Both the position numbers and the translations under genes were made by a program. Below are positions 23,285 through 34,222 of a DNA stretch of 64,000 nucleotides, piece after piece. Under the pieces are notes generated by a model. It had not been told where the DNA came from and searched no databases. It saw nothing but the letters and a program-made list of their open reading frames with translations. The DNA lies in NCBI GenBank assembly GCA_905116865.2, contig CAJHNH020000809.1:68501-132500 (forward strand). Reading direction: 5' to 3'. This DNA comes from Candidula unifasciata. Its lineage: Eukaryota > Mollusca > Gastropoda > Stylommatophora > Geomitridae. The number at the start of each line of letters is the position of its first letter. The first letter of the stretch is position 1.

Positions 23285-24010
23285 CACTGAGTTCTTCTTC
23301 TTCTTTCGTTCACTTGAAATAGATTATCTATATCTGCAATATTGTCTCTAGTATGAACTTCACTGTCTTTTGTAACTCACTCAGCAACCCATAAAGTTTG
23401 ACTTGCACGATTTTTCTCTTAGCCAATAGTTTTGCCTTGATATGTTGTGTGTGGGACAGTTTTGGAGGACATGATCTGTTGTCTCAAGTGCCAGTACACA
23501 TGTGCACATGGCTGATTCGCGGATTTTACATTTTGTGTACATGTGGCTGCGAAATCTATTGTGTCCTGTTTCAAGGCTTAGAATAATAACTTGCTCTGGT
23601 TTGTCCATAAAATGGTAATCGTCTTGTGCCGGTTTTGGTAGCTTTCTGATTGATTTTATTATTCTCTTCTTTTGTTGATAAAAGACTGGTACGTCAAGTT
23701 GTTCTTTTTTTGCACCTTCCTTGGCTAGTTTATCAGGTCTTTCATTTCCAGGAACTCCACAGTGGGATGGTATCCATTACATAGTTACCTTACACGGCTG
23801 CATAGTTTGGAGAGTAGTGTTCATATACCAGGTAGTTTTCCAGACTGGAATGCTTGAAGCACCGCTCTTGCGTCTGTCAGAAATACCACGGGTTGTGAAA
23901 TATGACGAATATTTAACAGTTTCTCTGCTGCTATTTTGACGGCTTGAACTTTTGCATCATAGTTGTGACAGTGCTTTCCTCTAGGTATTTTGATGACATG
24001 TCTTGGGGCA
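23285..24010 (-). pseudogene. 3' end of an RNase H-bearing LINE (family C) with GAA tail
   Basis: Minus strand: the last RNase H motif (GNERPDKLAKEG near 23730), then the C-terminal Cys/His segment at 23381-23608 (TGHNRFRSHM, CTCVLALETTDHVLQNC). This segment follows RNase H in several I-group LINEs and is thought to bind nucleic acid. The 3' end reads GTGAACGAAAGAAGAAGAAG, a short GAA tail. The same end occurs on the LINE at 41190-41652 and on SINE-X. Confidence 0.75.
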
Positions 24011-25127
24011 ATGTATAAGCTTTCATCAGATTTTTGATTACAGAGTCAGTCATAGATGATTTAAAGTGCTGTGATCAATAATTCAGAAATTTGTTTTCAC
24101 CTATAAAAAATCAAGGGTCATAACAAACATAACAAAAAATGCTTCTCGTAATGAAGTCAGGGCCCAGAAAGACGTGATTGGAATTTTACTGATGCATCTT
24201 AACCTTTGAGACGCGTAAGTCTAAGTGGCCGGTGTGTCAGGTTGGTGCGAGGTTGTATTGCATCGACGGTCTACCACCAATCATGTGTGCTCTATATTAC
24301 AGGATGTAAGTGGTTTTAACAACCCCATAACATGTACAACTGGCCCTAACCCCAACCTCCCCCTACCCCTAGGTAGCCTAGGTCCCACGAGAGAGTACAT
24401 TCAATGCCCGTGATTTCAGACTGGCCCACAAAATGCTGTGTTGCTCCAGAAACGCAACGGTACCCTCCTCGTTACCTGCCGCTGCTGACAACTGAAATAA
24501 ACTAATATCCTATTTAAAATCCGAGACGGCTATAATATACCCACCAACAAACAATAATTCTGCTTACGAGTGAAAACGCAATGTGGGCTGCTGCTGCTCA
24601 CACAACATCAATAAACATGCAATGCAGAAAGCTTTGCAAAAAAAAAAACAGTAACAAACACCCCTCTAACATAGACCAGCCTGAGCAAGCATAAATAAAT
24701 GGTCAGCTAGTGTGGAGCCGGGCCTGTGCTGGGCCCGACTTCGTTACTGCAACGCAAAAATTAACCCCATCGCTCTCCCCGAAAAATGGGTGTGATTAGA
24801 TTGAAAATTGTAGGAGTAATAAAATGCACTCTAAAATGGGGAAGTTAGCACAATTCTGAAATCATGAAGATATCACAGTTCTTCTGTACTATTCTGGCAC
24901 ACAATGCTTCAGTAGAAATATTGTTTTCTTTAATCCATGCCCAGTAAACCAAAGAAAGAAATTGTCTTAGCTTGGATTCAGTCAAGCCCATCTCACTTCT
25001 AAAATTTAGTTTTAATAATTTCACATGCAGGCAATTTAATGGACATGCAAAATAAAGACATTCTAGAAAAGATCAAGTTAACAGAAAAAATAAACATGGA
25101 ACACAATTGAAATTGAATTTAACGTCA
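24011..25127. other. Intron sequence, mostly featureless
   Basis: A TTAACCTTTGAGACGCG at 24200-24216 resembles a piggyBac-type end, but no partner end was found. An A run lies at 24638-24647. Confidence 0.45.
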
Positions 25128-25415
25128 GAAGTATCCTCATTTTGGAAGATCAAAATAGGGCAGTGTCCTCATTTCAGGAGGTCAAGACATGGAAATGTCC
25201 TCATTTCAGGAGGTCAGAACATATATTTGTGTCCTCATTTCTGGAGGTCAGAACATATATGTGTGTCCTCATTTCAGGAGGTCAGACCATATATGTGTGT
25301 CCTCATTTCAGGACGTCAGAACAAATAATTGCCCTCATTTCAGGAGGTCAGAACACGGAAGTGTCCTCATTTCAGGAGCTCAGAACATGAAAGTGTCCTC
25401 ATTTCAGGAGCTCAA
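25128..25415 (+). repeat. 32-38-bp minisatellite
   Basis: Eight to nine units with the core GTCCTCATTTCAGGAGGTCA followed by a variable GAACATATATGTGT-type spacer. Open frames are artefacts. Confidence 0.88.
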
Positions 25416-26007
25416 AATAAAGCAACCCTGCTCTAAGTTATATAAAACCTCGAGACCCAAACGTTTTAAATTAAACCAGTTACTTTCATATCAAGTTAAC
25501 ATAAAGCAGTTAAAAAAAGGTGGAAGTTCACTCATATCAAGCTGATTATTTTATTCTATTTAAATAGGCTACAATAAGTCAGAAATAATAAAAGCCTGAA
25601 AAAATTTACCTAAAATAATAAAATTAGAACATTTCTGGGGATTTAAAAAAAATATATATATATAAAGATCATGCAGTTTGTAAACAAAAATATATGTATA
25701 TATAACTTTTGTCTGGCTCCCTGCAGATTGTGAGCCCTAAGCTATAACTTAGTCTGAGCCTAAATCCAGCACTAGCCTTAAACCAACAGATCACCCGTTG
25801 AACCTGCAGAGAAGTTATAATATAGTGGCCTTAACAGCAACTCCATGCTAATGTCACCTGCGGTCCCTCTAGGTAATGATAAGTACTCAGACAATAGCTT
25901 TTTGTGGTGGAAAATAAAACCGCATCAGTTCAATATTTATGAATATGATCATTTTGATCACTTTATTTCACTATATCAAGTGTGATCTATGTGTGTTCAC
26001 GTTTCAG
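25416..26007. other. Intron upstream of LRP4 exon 3
   Basis: AT-rich; TA-rich microsatellites at 25651-25665 and 25690-25703. Ends in a TTCACGTTTCAG acceptor. Confidence 0.6.
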
Positions 26008-26124
26008 AACGAAAGAAATGCAAAACAGATCAGTTTCGTTGTAATGATGGCAAGTGCCTAGGACTTCATAAAATCTGCAATGGAAGGAAAGAATGTCAGG
26101 ATGGTTCTGACGAAGTCAGCTGTG
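26008..26124 (+). CDS. LRP4: LRP4 exon 3 of window: LDL-receptor class A module
   Basis: A 117-bp phase 1-1 exon with a GTTTCAG acceptor and a GTAAGC donor. It encodes an LDLa module with six cysteines. Its calcium-site motif reads [13 protein letters not shown], so the usual CDG and DC positions are CNG and EC, a possible weakening of the calcium cage relative to exons 1 and 2. The SDE triplet is intact. By comparison with the LRP4 domain order this is the last LDLa module before the EGF pair. The previous intron is 10581 bp and holds two VNTRs and several LINEs. Confidence 0.9.
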
Positions 26125-26670
26125 GTAAGCACTGACATCATGTTGTTGTACTCAGTACTGACATGATGTATCTGGTGGCAGGCACCTACATGTTGTTATT
26201 TAAGTGTTTACTTGTAGTTTCTTGTGCCAGGTGCATACTTGATGTTATAGTTAGTACTTACATGAGGTTATGGTAAGTACCTACATTATATTATTTGTAG
26301 CAAGAGCTAAAAATATTTTGGGGTGTAAGTACTTACGTGATATTATTTGTGGCAAGTACTTACATGATGTTATTTGTGGCAAGTACTTACATGATGTTAT
26401 TTGTGGCAAGTAATTACATGATGTTATTTGTGCTAAGCACTTACATGATGTTATTTGTGGCAAGTACTTACATGTTGTTATTTGTGGTAAGTGCTTACAT
26501 GATGTTATTTGTGGCAAGTAATTACATGATGTTATTTGTGGTAAGTGCTTACATGATGTTATTTGTGGCAAGTACTTACATGATGTTATTTGTGGTACAT
26601 ACATCATGCTTTTTGTAGTAAGTATTTAAATGTTATTTGTAGTAGGTACTTATATGGTGTTAATATTGGT
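26121..26670 (+). repeat. 27-bp minisatellite nucleated on the exon 3 splice donor
   Basis: About 20 units with the core GTACTTACATGATGTTATTT preceded by TGTGGTAA or TGTGGCAA. The exon end and donor (TGTGGTAAGCACTGACATC) align as the first unit. Several later units carry GTAAGT or GTAAGTGC, the others GCAAGT, so the array repeats donor-like motifs. It fills most of the 698-bp intron. Confidence 0.9.
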
Positions 26671-26822
26671 ACCACAAATAATGTGTGAGAGTAATTGTGG
26701 TCGCTGTTTTCTGTGTCGACCAAACTGTTGTGGCAGTTACAGTAGCTGTTGTTTCTGTTCACCTGTGAGCCAGATGACCATTCACCTTGTGGTCAGTGAT
26801 TGTTCTTATGTGTTCATGTCAG

Positions 26823-26951
26823 GGAATTTTCTGGGATCATGTGCAGAAGATAATGGTCATTGTCAACACAATTGCAAAGCCACCCCACATGGAGCTAGAT
26901 GCTGGTGCCAGTCTGGATACCAACTTCAGGAAGACCAGAAAGCGTGTGCAG
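26823..26951 (+). CDS. LRP4: LRP4 exon 4 of window: EGF-like module
   Basis: A 129-bp phase 1-1 exon between CATGTCAG and GTAACA. It encodes 43 residues with six cysteines in EGF spacing (CAEDNGHCQHNC, CWCQSGYQLQ, then the last Cys before A). It lacks the N-terminal D-x-D/N-E signature of calcium-binding EGF modules. It corresponds to the first EGF of LRP4, between the LDLa cluster and the calcium-binding EGF. The donor lacks a +5 G match to GTAAGT but is otherwise normal. No minisatellite starts at this donor. Confidence 0.9.
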
Positions 26952-27390
26952 GTAACATCAAACTGTGTATGATGTGTGCTGGTCATATTTCTGTTCCTTC
27001 TCTGTTTTGACGTAAAATATGATAATAATGTAGACACAAACAATAGTTTACCTGCTAAAATTAACTGTATCTTGTCAGGTGCATTACCCCACCAGCATAT
27101 AATGGAGCACAAAATGTGAATTTTTTCAAAAGAAATGCACAGATTGCATTGTGTTTAGTTACACTGTACATCCAACCAACAGAAATACAAGGTTAAATGA
27201 GTGGTTACCATGAAGGTCTGAGACTTACCAAGGGATCTTTTTTATGTCTTTGCTCAATATCCAGGGTAACACATTGGGACAATTGCTTATAGTTTGTTGA
27301 AGAGAGCGGACATTTTGTTGACATACATAGATACCAGCAACAGAGGTGAAGAACATTGATGAGGGGACGATTATGTGTTATCACAATCAA
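26952..27390. other. Start of a 21-kb intron, no recognised feature
   Basis: No repeat or coding signal was recognised here. Confidence 0.5.
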
Positions 27391-28336
27391 CATCTTTGCT
27401 CATTAGGCATCCCCAAGCATGCTCGGACCTCTGATGCTGCAGCCACTGCAAGGTACCTCTACTGATTTTTCCCATGAGGAGTTGGTTATAGTATCTCCTG
27501 TCTTTACCTCAAAGACGACATAGACATGCTTTACCAAGCTTAACTCCTTGGTCACTCAGTCGTGTTAGCATCAGAGATTCGCTGTTATTCCTCAACCTAG
27601 TCCATACAGTGTTGATGAGTTAGTTATGAGTCAGATAATCTTCACAGCACTCCGGATACATCCATAGGTGCTCAGATTAGGTGCTCTGAACATTGTGCGG
27701 TTAATAGTACGAGTCGTGTGTTGGTTAACAAGACTCTGTGTACATTCAGTGTGCTTCTCGTGCTTGGCTGTGGCGATCTTTACTCCCAATTCACATATTC
27801 TTAGCCGTGATGTGGACACGTCGCTTCCAAAATCCTCAGAACGTCCTATATCTCTAAAGGGCAATGACAATGTCTGCGTGATCCATGGGGCGGCCATCTT
27901 CAATTAATGCAGCACCTGCCAGTCTATCAGCTCTCTCATTACCAACAACGCCTGCATGACCTGTGACAAATATGAAAGTAACTGCACACACAGGAGAATT
28001 TTGCAATGACTCAAACCATAGACTGCTTAACCAGCCTACCTCGACACACGGATCATACTCAAAGAATCACTCAGCACACACACACAGGAATAGTCCTGTG
28101 ATCCCAGCCACATGAAAGCCTGTGTCATCGCCATCATCTCCATCGTCATGCTGCTGGTGGTCATGGAGTAGGCAGCTGGCTTCCTCAACTGTTCTGCCTG
28201 AAGAGCGAGCTGTAAATGCCCATGCACTCTTATGTCCTCGTATAACAGACAGTGTTGATGATATCAGCTCTATCCATGCTTCCTTCCATTTGCAATGGGG
28301 CATTACTTGCCAACTGGTCAACTCTTTGATTACCAT
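27391..28336 (-). pseudogene. LINE RNase H and C-terminal fragment
   Basis: Minus strand: SAWAFTARSSGRTVEEAS-type RNase H start, MTTSSMTMEM (second acidic residue) and LSDSLSM (third) at 28036-28336, then GNERADRLAGAA near 27910-27940. The segment at 27631-27903 and below is the degraded C-terminus. Several frame breaks. It belongs to the RNase H-bearing I-group LINEs. Confidence 0.65.
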
Positions 28337-28342
28337 TTACTC

Positions 28343-28900
28343 CTACATTTCCAGGTATGTAATCCAGATAGTGGAGATTAACTGCAACTTCCTAATGCTT
28401 TTTACCCATTCATAGCGTTGATTACCTGTAGCAATTTTCTGAAGTATGTTCAAAGAGTCTGAAACAGTTACCGCATGTGTATCTGCCTGTTCTGGTACCC
28501 CTATGAGTGCTCTAAAAGCAGCAATTTCCATGATCATGCTTGACACAGTTGTCTGGTAAGCATCACTGTCCTCTTTTATTGTTGTCTCCATGCTTTGTGC
28601 TGTATATGCCCACGCTGATCTTGACCCGCACTTCACGGACCCATCTGTATAAATGATAGCGTCTTGTGGGTGTGAATGCTGATCAATCAGTGCCCTAATC
28701 TCTGCATCTGAAGAATGGTAAAGCCATATATTGTGCCTGATGCAGTTACATTGCTTCTGCTGGAGTGCAGTGTGGGTTGTTCTACTTGTATGCAGGGAGC
28801 TATATCCGACTCCACGAGGCACACAGGAGTCAGAGAACATAGCCATATTTGTATCAGCTTTTGCATCGCTTCAGAACTTCCGACAAGGTCATATGTAACC
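28343..28900 (-). pseudogene. Adjacent LINE fragment with RNase H N-terminal half
   Basis: The 28343-28846 frame (167 residues) contains IIYTDGSVKCGSRSAWAY (first RNase H Asp), SSMIMEIAAF (Glu) and VSDSLNIL (Asp), followed by a stop. It repeats the same domain as its neighbour at 27391-28336, so two related LINE copies lie head to tail here. Confidence 0.7.
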
Positions 28901-29540
28901 CCTTGGCGGTTGATGGTATTGTGCCTGTGTCACAAGCCACCAGTTAATCACTGGGTGACTGAAGTTTGTAGACAGACATTGCTCATTACTTTCATCACAG
29001 ATCCAACATGATATATGTGTGTGTGTCTATGTGCAGAATGTTGAAAATCGACAGATGTGGCATGAGAGGATACCAAACATAAGCACAATAACATTACAAA
29101 GATTCATATGGATGTACTGTCCCAGAGATGCAGGAGTATGAGGACATGAAAGAGCAGATTTTCTGTCTACAAAAGCGATAGCTACAGGAACACATCAACT
29201 TTACAAAAGTGATAGCTACAGGTACACATCAACTTTAAGGGCCATAACGATAGAAGAACTACAGTGGTCATTCTAGTGTTTGTTAGATCGTGCCACTCTC
29301 TGTATCAATGCATAAGAGGCTTACTTTGAAAACAATACAGGTTATATCTTCAACTGTTGATTATTTTAATTTTTATGGAATTAGTCTCATTACTTAATTG
29401 TTGGACCTTGAATAAAGACACCTCCCAAACATGGGATAAAAGTTTAGATAAATTATCTTAAACTACTGGTTATGTTTACTGACAGATACGAAAATCAGTT
29501 CCACAACACGTGAAGTGTATTACCAATTATTGGACTCTCA
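28901..29540. other. Intron, no recognised feature
   Basis: Apart from a short direct duplication near 29175-29240 (AAAAGTGATAGCTACAGG twice), nothing was recognised. Confidence 0.45.
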
Positions 29541-30062
29541 TCATCATCATCATGTAGCAGGTCCTTTGCAGAACGTCGCTCTCATCAGAGTCTGCCTGAA
29601 AGAAACTCGGTCTCTCGCCAGTTCTCCTGCCTCATGAACTTTCACACTCAAGGAGTCACATATCCTGTGCCCATCTTCGTGTCGGTCGGCCCCTGCCCCT
29701 TCTTCCTGGTACCATGCCTTCTGCTATAATTTTGTCCAATTCGTCGTGGCGCTTGATATGACCAAAAATATTTCAGCTTTCGAGAAAGGATGGTGTTTAT
29801 TAGCCAATCATCCTTGATGTTCAGATCTTTTAAGATGTCAATATTTCTCATCTTCTTTGTCCAAGATATTCTGAGAATCTTTCTATAGCATTTCAGCTCA
29901 AAAGCCCCTATTCTCTTTCTTAAGGACTCAGAGATAGTCCGCGACTCACATCCGTATGTAGCCACAGGAAAGATGCATGCTCTCAAAATTCTAATTTTTA
30001 TCTCCTTGTTGGTGCTTAACCATAGACTTTTAAGGCTGTTCAATCTTAATGGAATCTACTGC
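29541..30062 (-). pseudogene. RTE-like LINE 3' end with ATG tail
   Basis: The minus-strand frame 29648-30043 shows KIRILRACIFPVATYGCES, FELKCYRKILRISWT and KLKYFW blocks, the C-terminal third of the RT protein of RTE-like LINEs. The 3' end has an ATGATGATGATGATG tail at 29541-29556. Confidence 0.7.
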
Positions 30063-31076
30063 AATAAAATATTGAATCATAGGACTACACCACAAAAAAT
30101 ATTCCTAGACTGGTTTTTATTTCTGAGTGTCTGGACATGCCACTTAACTGATGTTTTGGCTTCTTCCATCTGCTTAATCAGCCACCACTGATTTCCAAAC
30201 AAACAAGATCAGGCTTGACAATCAAGACATCCACCTGGAACTGAAGAAATGGGACACACCATGTAAATGGCTCTCTAATGCGTGTCTCTTCACAATGCTT
30301 CACTGAGGCTTGTCCTCATCAAGTATTTATCATCTTACACACATACATAACATGGGGTAGTAGTGATAGTAATTTTGATTCCCATTCAACCGGGAAGGCT
30401 AACCCGGTCAATAAATGCCTGCAGAAGTCGTATGTGTTGGCCGAAAGGTGCAAATATCGCATCCATGCTGTAAACAGACACAATGCAATTACATCTTCGG
30501 ATGAACGCAGAAAAAGAAGAAGAAAAAGATTCCCATTCTGGCATGCAGAATGATAGACATTTTGTCACAGTTCTTTAGACTAATAAGGGTAAAAGTTTGA
30601 CGCTTTGTCTCTTTCACACAGTTATGATGACACGTTGACAAATTATACTCTAGTTGTGAGCAGTCTTTCTCATATTCCAGCTGTCACTCCTGTTTTTGAT
30701 TGTGTAACCCACTTATTCTGTCCATCCGGTGACCTATGTGTGCCGATCACCTGTGTTGACTGTGTCACCGGCGTGTTCTGAGTGACGCCTCAACCCTTTG
30801 CTCGACCTGTTGACTTGCGAAATAGTATTTGTTAATCGACATATTACCTGAATGTATCTATTGACTGTTCACTGGCAGCCTGTAAAGCTTGTTGTTTGTA
30901 CTTAAATCTATATGCTACGCCACAACACTGCCTCCCGTTCCTGAATGTTCTTGCTGAACAAGTGTGTGCATATACCCAACAATCTCTGGGTCGTGACCAG
31001 TTGTTTGCCAGCTGCTTCTTATGTGTGTGCTAATTTGCTCTATTTCCTGCTCCCTAACACCACAGGACACCGCTTT
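30063..31076. other. Intron; possible LINE 3' terminus near 30490
   Basis: ATGAACGCAGAAAAAGAAG at 30499-30517, followed by a GAA-like tract, resembles the 3' end of LINE family C and SINE-X, but no coding part was recognised upstream. Confidence 0.35.
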
Positions 31077-31150
31077 TGCAGGTCGTCGTTCCATCAACAG
31101 GTCGTCGTTCCATCAACAGGTCGTCGTTCCATTGACAGGTCGTTGTTCTA
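31077..31150 (+). repeat. 19-bp tandem repeat
   Basis: Four units of CAGGTCGTCGTTCCATCAA, the last two diverging. Confidence 0.9.
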
Positions 31151-32756
31151 GATTTTTAAACTCATTCAGTGTCTCAGTTCAACATGTCCCTGTCTTCGCT
31201 GTTTTCTCCTGATTTGCTGTTAGACCACACCCATGCCTGCGATGTTGCTCTCTGGTGTATTCTAGGGGTTACTCTGTAGATTTTGATGTTGGCTCATGTA
31301 GATGGTGATGACACACAAATGATGAATAGTAAAGAACTTCACAGTTCCTACCTTTATTGTGGTTTTACATATAAAATTGTCTAGTATTTGACTTCTTTCT
31401 CTATGTGTTGTACTAAGAGCAAAAGCCACATGCACTTGGCACACACACACACACACACATGATGTTTATCTACTGTCATTACCTTGCACTCAGGATGTTA
31501 CCTTGCACCTGACAGACACCAAACTAGAATTTTCAATTCAGGCCACAAATCTTCTCAAACATTGGTCCTCAGGAATTAGTAACCTCTTCATACGGTTGTT
31601 AGTTATTCTTGAGATCAATCACGCATCTTGCAGAATGACCATCCACTCTGGCTGAGCAACACCAACTGATTTGATCTTTGTTTCCACTTTCAAATCTCTC
31701 TTTGGTTTTCACATGGTGTCACCCTTCCTCTGTTCACATAAACCCATGATTTCGCGAGGGTGCCCTTCTTGCGTGTTACTCATTTGACTTGCCTTTGATC
31801 CTCTGCTGTCATAAGGAAACCCCTTGGGAAACCTCATGATTACACTGATATAAAAACCATAATCATCTGATGGGAAATGTTGGATGCAAATACAGTGATT
31901 CAAATCAATGTCTCCAAGTCCAACTTTCCATCTTCTCCTCAAGGTTAACAATAATACATTTCAATCAAGCATAGATACTAAGTTGCAGTGCAGTCAGACT
32001 CATTTAGGATCTCATTGATCATCTGAGTTCATCTGATTTTTAACCTCACATCAGTTATTCAAGGTTTAACATTAATTTACAATTGCAACAGTGATTTTGG
32101 TTATACAATTGCATGAAGGTCCTAGAACCCTCCAGTATATGTTTTTTAGTGAAATAACACAAGTTCCATTCCATAATGTTTATAACATAATTTCTATCTT
32201 CACGGCTAGAAATGTGCTCATGGGAGATATTACTTTATACAGCTAGTGTAAGAATTATAACACATTTATACACTCATATATGTATCCTTAATAAACAAAA
32301 TGGAATCCAGTAAGCAATTGCATAATATGTTTACATACATATAATATACATGAGCATAGTGTTAATGATAGGAACCATAGAAACAAGCAATGATAGCTAG
32401 TGATAGTAAGCATATTAAGTTAGCTGGTGTTACTTCACTTACCCCTGGGAGGTATTCACTATGATCCTCTATAATTCCCTCAGACAGATTAATTTTGGCT
32501 TAGCTGACCTCCAGTTGGTGTACTATAATCAGGACATTCTGCCTACACGTCTTACTGCTGAAGCAACCAGAGAAGTCACCCAAAAACGATCTCTCTGGTT
32601 TTGACAGTGAAATAAGTCCAGGACTTACCTTTTGACAAACTCTCCTGTGTTGTGGATGCAATACTGGTATATTACTAACGAAAAATCTAATAGTGTCAAC
32701 CACGGCGACAATTTTGAGGAACCAACAATAAACGTTTTGTGTGAATTCTAAGCGTC
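31151..32756. other. Intron, no recognised feature
   Basis: A CA microsatellite lies at 31440-31459; otherwise no coding or repeat signal was recognised. Confidence 0.5.
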
Positions 32757-32784
32757 TTCTTGATTTGATTTGATTTGATTTGAT

Positions 32785-33354
32785 TCAAGAACCGACATCA
32801 CAGCACCCGGGGCATTCCCATAAGCACTCCGTCTCCATCTTCAGCAGCCAGCGAAGAGTTCCGATACTAATGGTGCCAGTAGCTTTCTGATTAAATGTCC
32901 GTCTTGCCTTTCCTCTGAGCCTTGAGCTTCTGCCAGAACCTCTCGTCATCCCCAACTGCATCAATCTCACCAAACTGTGGTGATCCATCTGCTCCTCCGC
33001 ATTGTACTCGCTCTCCCACAAGGCACTAACCACATCTGCCCTATCATGTAGCAGTATTCCACCAAGTTGTGCAGAGCCAGCCAGTCTGTCCGCCTGTTCA
33101 TTTCCCAACACACCGGCGTTACCCGGTAAAAAAATCCAAACAATACTCCTCACTCGTGACCTCCGCAGCGAAGCATGCCACTCTGCACGAAGAATACCTG
33201 TTCTGATCTTCCTCAGCATGCTTTCTGAATCAGTTACAATTACAATGTGTGTGTGTGTCGTGTTCTCTAGCCAGCGGAAAGCTGCAGTGACCGCCTCCGC
33301 CTCCATTCTTAAGCTGGATGTTGTGGTATCATATGCTAGGCTCTGCTGCACCAA
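32785..33354 (-). pseudogene. LINE family B RNase H and C-terminal region
   Basis: 189 residues carrying the other RNase H catalytic positions: SSLRMEAEAVTAAF (Glu), IVIVTDSESML (Asp) and GNEQADRLAGSAQ (last Asp). A basic C-terminal segment (RGSGRSSRLRGKARRTF) follows, then ECLWECPGCC at the end. The stop precedes the AAATC tail by a few bases, so the 3' UTR is nearly absent. Confidence 0.8.
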
Positions 33355-33374
33355 ATGTCGACCATTAACTTTTG

Positions 33375-34217
33375 CTAAAAAGGCCTAGCACTTCTTTTGC
33401 CTCTTGACACTGAACCGTCTATGTAAATGATCAAATCCTCTGAGCGAGCATTATCTTGAATTAATTGATGAATTTCCACCTCTGTGGCACCTGCTGGCCA
33501 GTCTCTGCATTCCCGGCTCAGCGTGATTATGACTTTACACAAGTCTAACTGCTCAGGTGGCACTTTGACCCACTCCCCTCCTCGCCTAATGTTCTCAAGG
33601 ATGCAAACCTGTCTGATTGTGTCTTCTGCCTGAGCCATCCATGACCTCCCTCTTATCAGCCGCTGACCCTTAACTGCACCCAGAGCTTCATGCAGAGGGT
33701 GGTCTGTGTCTGCAGCTACCCTGAGATATGATTTCGCCTGCATCACCTTGTGCCTACCTGCAACCGTCGGCAAACCAAGGATGTATCGCATACACACCAC
33801 TGGGGTGTCTCTGGTGCAACCCAGAATGACCCGCATAGCCGTGTTCTGTATGCGCTCTAGTTTGTCCATCTGACTCTTTGAGACGGTAAGCAGTCCTAGG
33901 CCATAATCCACCACTGACAGGATCAGGTGCTGATATAGTGTGAAAAGCATTCTCTGCTCTATGTCAATTGCAGTCTTAAGTGCACTATGTCCTTTTTGGC
34001 ATCTCGTCACAACACTCTCCACATGGTCCTTAAATGACAGGCTGCTGTCAAATGTGATTTCCAGATACTTCAGTTTGCTCTCTCTGTTGACGTCTCTACC
34101 ATCTATCGTGAGACTTGGGACATTAGTTTTAACGATTCTGTTGTCCAGAGAACACCACAAAACAGACGCCTTTTCCGGGTGGACGACAGCCTTCATTTCT
34201 GTACACCACTTAGTCAC
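33375..34217 (-). pseudogene. LINE family B RT C-terminus and start of RNase H
   Basis: 280 residues in a frame shifted from the preceding one. LKYLEITFDSSLSFKDHV is the standard block after the RT catalytic loop; LERIQNTAMRVILGCTRDTP and LGLPTVAGRHKVMQAKSYL follow. IIYIDGSVSRGKRSA near the end is the first RNase H motif, with its catalytic Asp. The domain is then cut by a frameshift near 33370. The same region is repeated on the + strand at 53744-54960. Confidence 0.8.
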
Positions 34218-34222
34218 TTTGT

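Noticed and set aside
24200..24216. TTAACCTTTGAGACGCG as a piggyBac-type end
   Set aside because: No matching inverted end found within a few kb.
26061..26670. Possible CRISPR array (regular ~27-bp repeats)
   Set aside because: Units are contiguous without unique spacers and lie in a eukaryotic intron; it is a minisatellite.
26630..26822. Cys-rich reading (CESNCGRCFLCRPNCCG) just upstream of exon 4
   Set aside because: It precedes the acceptor, the cysteine spacing fits no known module, and part comes from the minisatellite.
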